A stretch of DNA of 61,218 nucleotides from Dactylosporangium sp. AC04546 (lineage in GTDB: Bacteria; Actinomycetota; Actinomycetes; Mycobacteriales; Micromonosporaceae). Position numbers and translations under genes: made by a program. The DNA is taken from the NCBI RefSeq assembly GCF_022095675.1, contig NZ_JAHYSG010000076.1, positions 1 through 61,218 on the forward strand, in the 5' to 3' direction. This document shows positions 60,567-61,218 of this stretch, piece by piece (position 1 is the first letter of the stretch; every line of letters begins with the position of its first letter). A model generated the notes under the pieces. That model did not search any database. It was not told the origin of the DNA and saw nothing but the letters and a program-made list of their open reading frames with translations.

Positions 60567-60959
60567 TTGGAGAGCGGCACGCCGGTACGCCCGTCCGCCC
60601 CGCGTCGACGCGCCGCCATTCGCCTGCTGGTACTGCTGGTGTGCGCGGTCCTGCTGCAAAGCGACCTGTTCCGCGTCTGCTGCACCGCCGCTCACTCGAT
60701 CAACCACGCTCCGGTGGCAGCCGCAACCGGCCCGAGCCCCGATGTCGCCGTGGTGACATGTGCGCACGGCGTTGCCCAGGACCACGGATGCACGGTCGGC
60801 GCAGTGAGCGCCGCCGCCCTGTTCCATCAGGTCCAGGCCTCTGGAACACTCGACCTCCTCGCGCCGGTGCCGCAAGCCAGCACGTCAACCGCAGCGAGGA
60901 CCGCCACCGGTCCCGGCCGACCGGTGGCAGCCGCGACATTGCGGCCTTTGCGGAGATAG
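60567..60959 (+). CDS. Small secreted or membrane-anchored protein, 130 aa
   Basis: TTG start (LESGTPVRPSAPRRRAAIRL). A basic N-terminus is followed by a hydrophobic segment (LLVLLVCAVLLQSDLFRVCC, about residues 19-38), then an Ala/Thr-rich region with a further Cys (VVTCAHGV and DHGCTVG). Weak similarity to anything known; the start and even the coding status are uncertain. It follows a candidate promoter. Confidence 0.4.
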   Translation: MESGTPVRPSAPRRRAAIRLLVLLVCAVLLQSDLFRVCCTAAHSINHAPVAAATGPSPDVAVVTCAHGVAQDHGCTVGAVSAAALFHQVQASGTLDLLAPVPQASTSTAARTATGPGRPVAAATLRPLRR

Positions 60960-61080
60960 ACCAACGCGAACGAGCCACGCCGACTGCGTAGCTCGCCCGT
61001 CTGCCGCCATCCTGCTCGCCGCAGCAGTCCGCTCACGCGCTGGTCGCTGCGTGCCCTAATTCTCCGATTCTGAGGCGAAT
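60960..61080. other. Short gap before the methyltransferase gene
   Basis: 121 bp with no recognised element; its AT-rich end (CTAATTCTCCGATTCTGAGG) probably holds the promoter and ribosome site of the next gene (TGAGGCGAAT before ATG). Confidence 0.3.
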
Positions 61081-61218
61081 ATGAGATCTGTTGTCCCGAC
61101 CGTCGAGGCGGCGGTCCCGACCCAACATTCAGTTGACAACACCGATGGCAATGCGGCCTACGGCGATGACTGGGCCGAGGTCTACGACGCGCTGTATGAC
61201 GGCCGGGACGACCTGGCC
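61081..61218 (+). CDS. SAM-dependent methyltransferase, N-terminal fragment (runs off window)
   Basis: 46 visible codons from ATG at 61081. After a leader (MRSVVPTVEAAVPTQHSVDN) comes AYGDDWAEVYDALYDGRDDL, a common start of class I methyltransferases (Y-x-x-x-W-A-x-x-Y-D-x-L). The SAM-binding motif would be beyond the edge, so the call is tentative. Confidence 0.5.
   Translation, partial: MRSVVPTVEAAVPTQHSVDNTDGNAAYGDDWAEVYDALYDGRDDLA

Noticed and set aside
1..61218. CRISPR array, tRNA or riboswitch
   Set aside because: I looked for regularly spaced repeats, cloverleaf ends and known aptamer motifs and saw none; the methionine-salvage operon has no visible SAM riboswitch upstream.

Overview
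The window is very GC-rich, uses GTG and TTG starts freely, and carries an actinobacterial type VII (ESX) secretion locus, lectin-tailed secreted proteins and LAL-type regulators. This fits a filamentous actinomycete, most likely Micromonosporaceae (inferred from gene content, not proven). No tRNA, rRNA or CRISPR array was seen.

Layout. 1-17048: an ESX locus. The minus strand holds eccD, eccB, two WXG100 genes, a small conserved gene, a Gly-rich substrate candidate, a YbaB-like gene and the start of a toxin-like gene. The plus strand holds eccC, and the minus strand continues with mycosin and an ECF sigma factor, followed by two large unknown plus-strand genes. Two perfect GC hairpins punctuate the minus-strand operon, and the mycosin has lost its catalytic His. 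17079-20935: two membrane-anchored ricin-type lectin proteins and a CBM-DUF1996 secreted protein. 21141-28107: a complete Tn7-like element (TnsA, TnsB, TnsC, TniQ and a nucleotidyltransferase cargo gene). Its termini, 5-bp target duplication (GGCCG) and phased TnsB-type sites can be read directly. It is decaying: tnsA has a frameshift, tnsB an in-frame TAG, and the cargo gene is cut by an IS630-family element that is itself defective. 28128-29627: a GH46-like chitosanase domain fused to a ricin lectin, originally the neighbour of the DUF1996 gene.

29931-38793: a SUKH-like protein, an Lrp/AsnC regulator with azlCD, a field of gene remnants (FtsX permease, integrase, Na/Ca exchanger), ArsR, a YibE/F membrane protein, a DUF4097 lipoprotein divergent from a TetR gene with a perfect 29-bp operator, an MMPL remnant and a LuxR-type regulator.

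39100-55416 is the most interesting part. A LAL regulator precedes a 13-gene, mostly overlapping operon. It encodes an opine/saccharopine-dehydrogenase-like enzyme, a divergent PLP enzyme, a HAD phosphatase, a full methylthioadenosine-to-methionine salvage pathway (mtnA, B, D, C, an E-like aminotransferase, mtnP), three different ATP-grasp ligases and an MFS exporter. The arrangement implies a peptide-like metabolite whose synthesis consumes SAM as an aminobutyrate/ACC donor and releases stoichiometric MTA, recycled in situ. The product is unknown.

56026-61218: an orphan sensor kinase, a membrane protein coupled to a PrsW-type protease, a perfect inverted repeat, a small secreted protein with a candidate promoter, and the start of a methyltransferase gene cut by the window edge.
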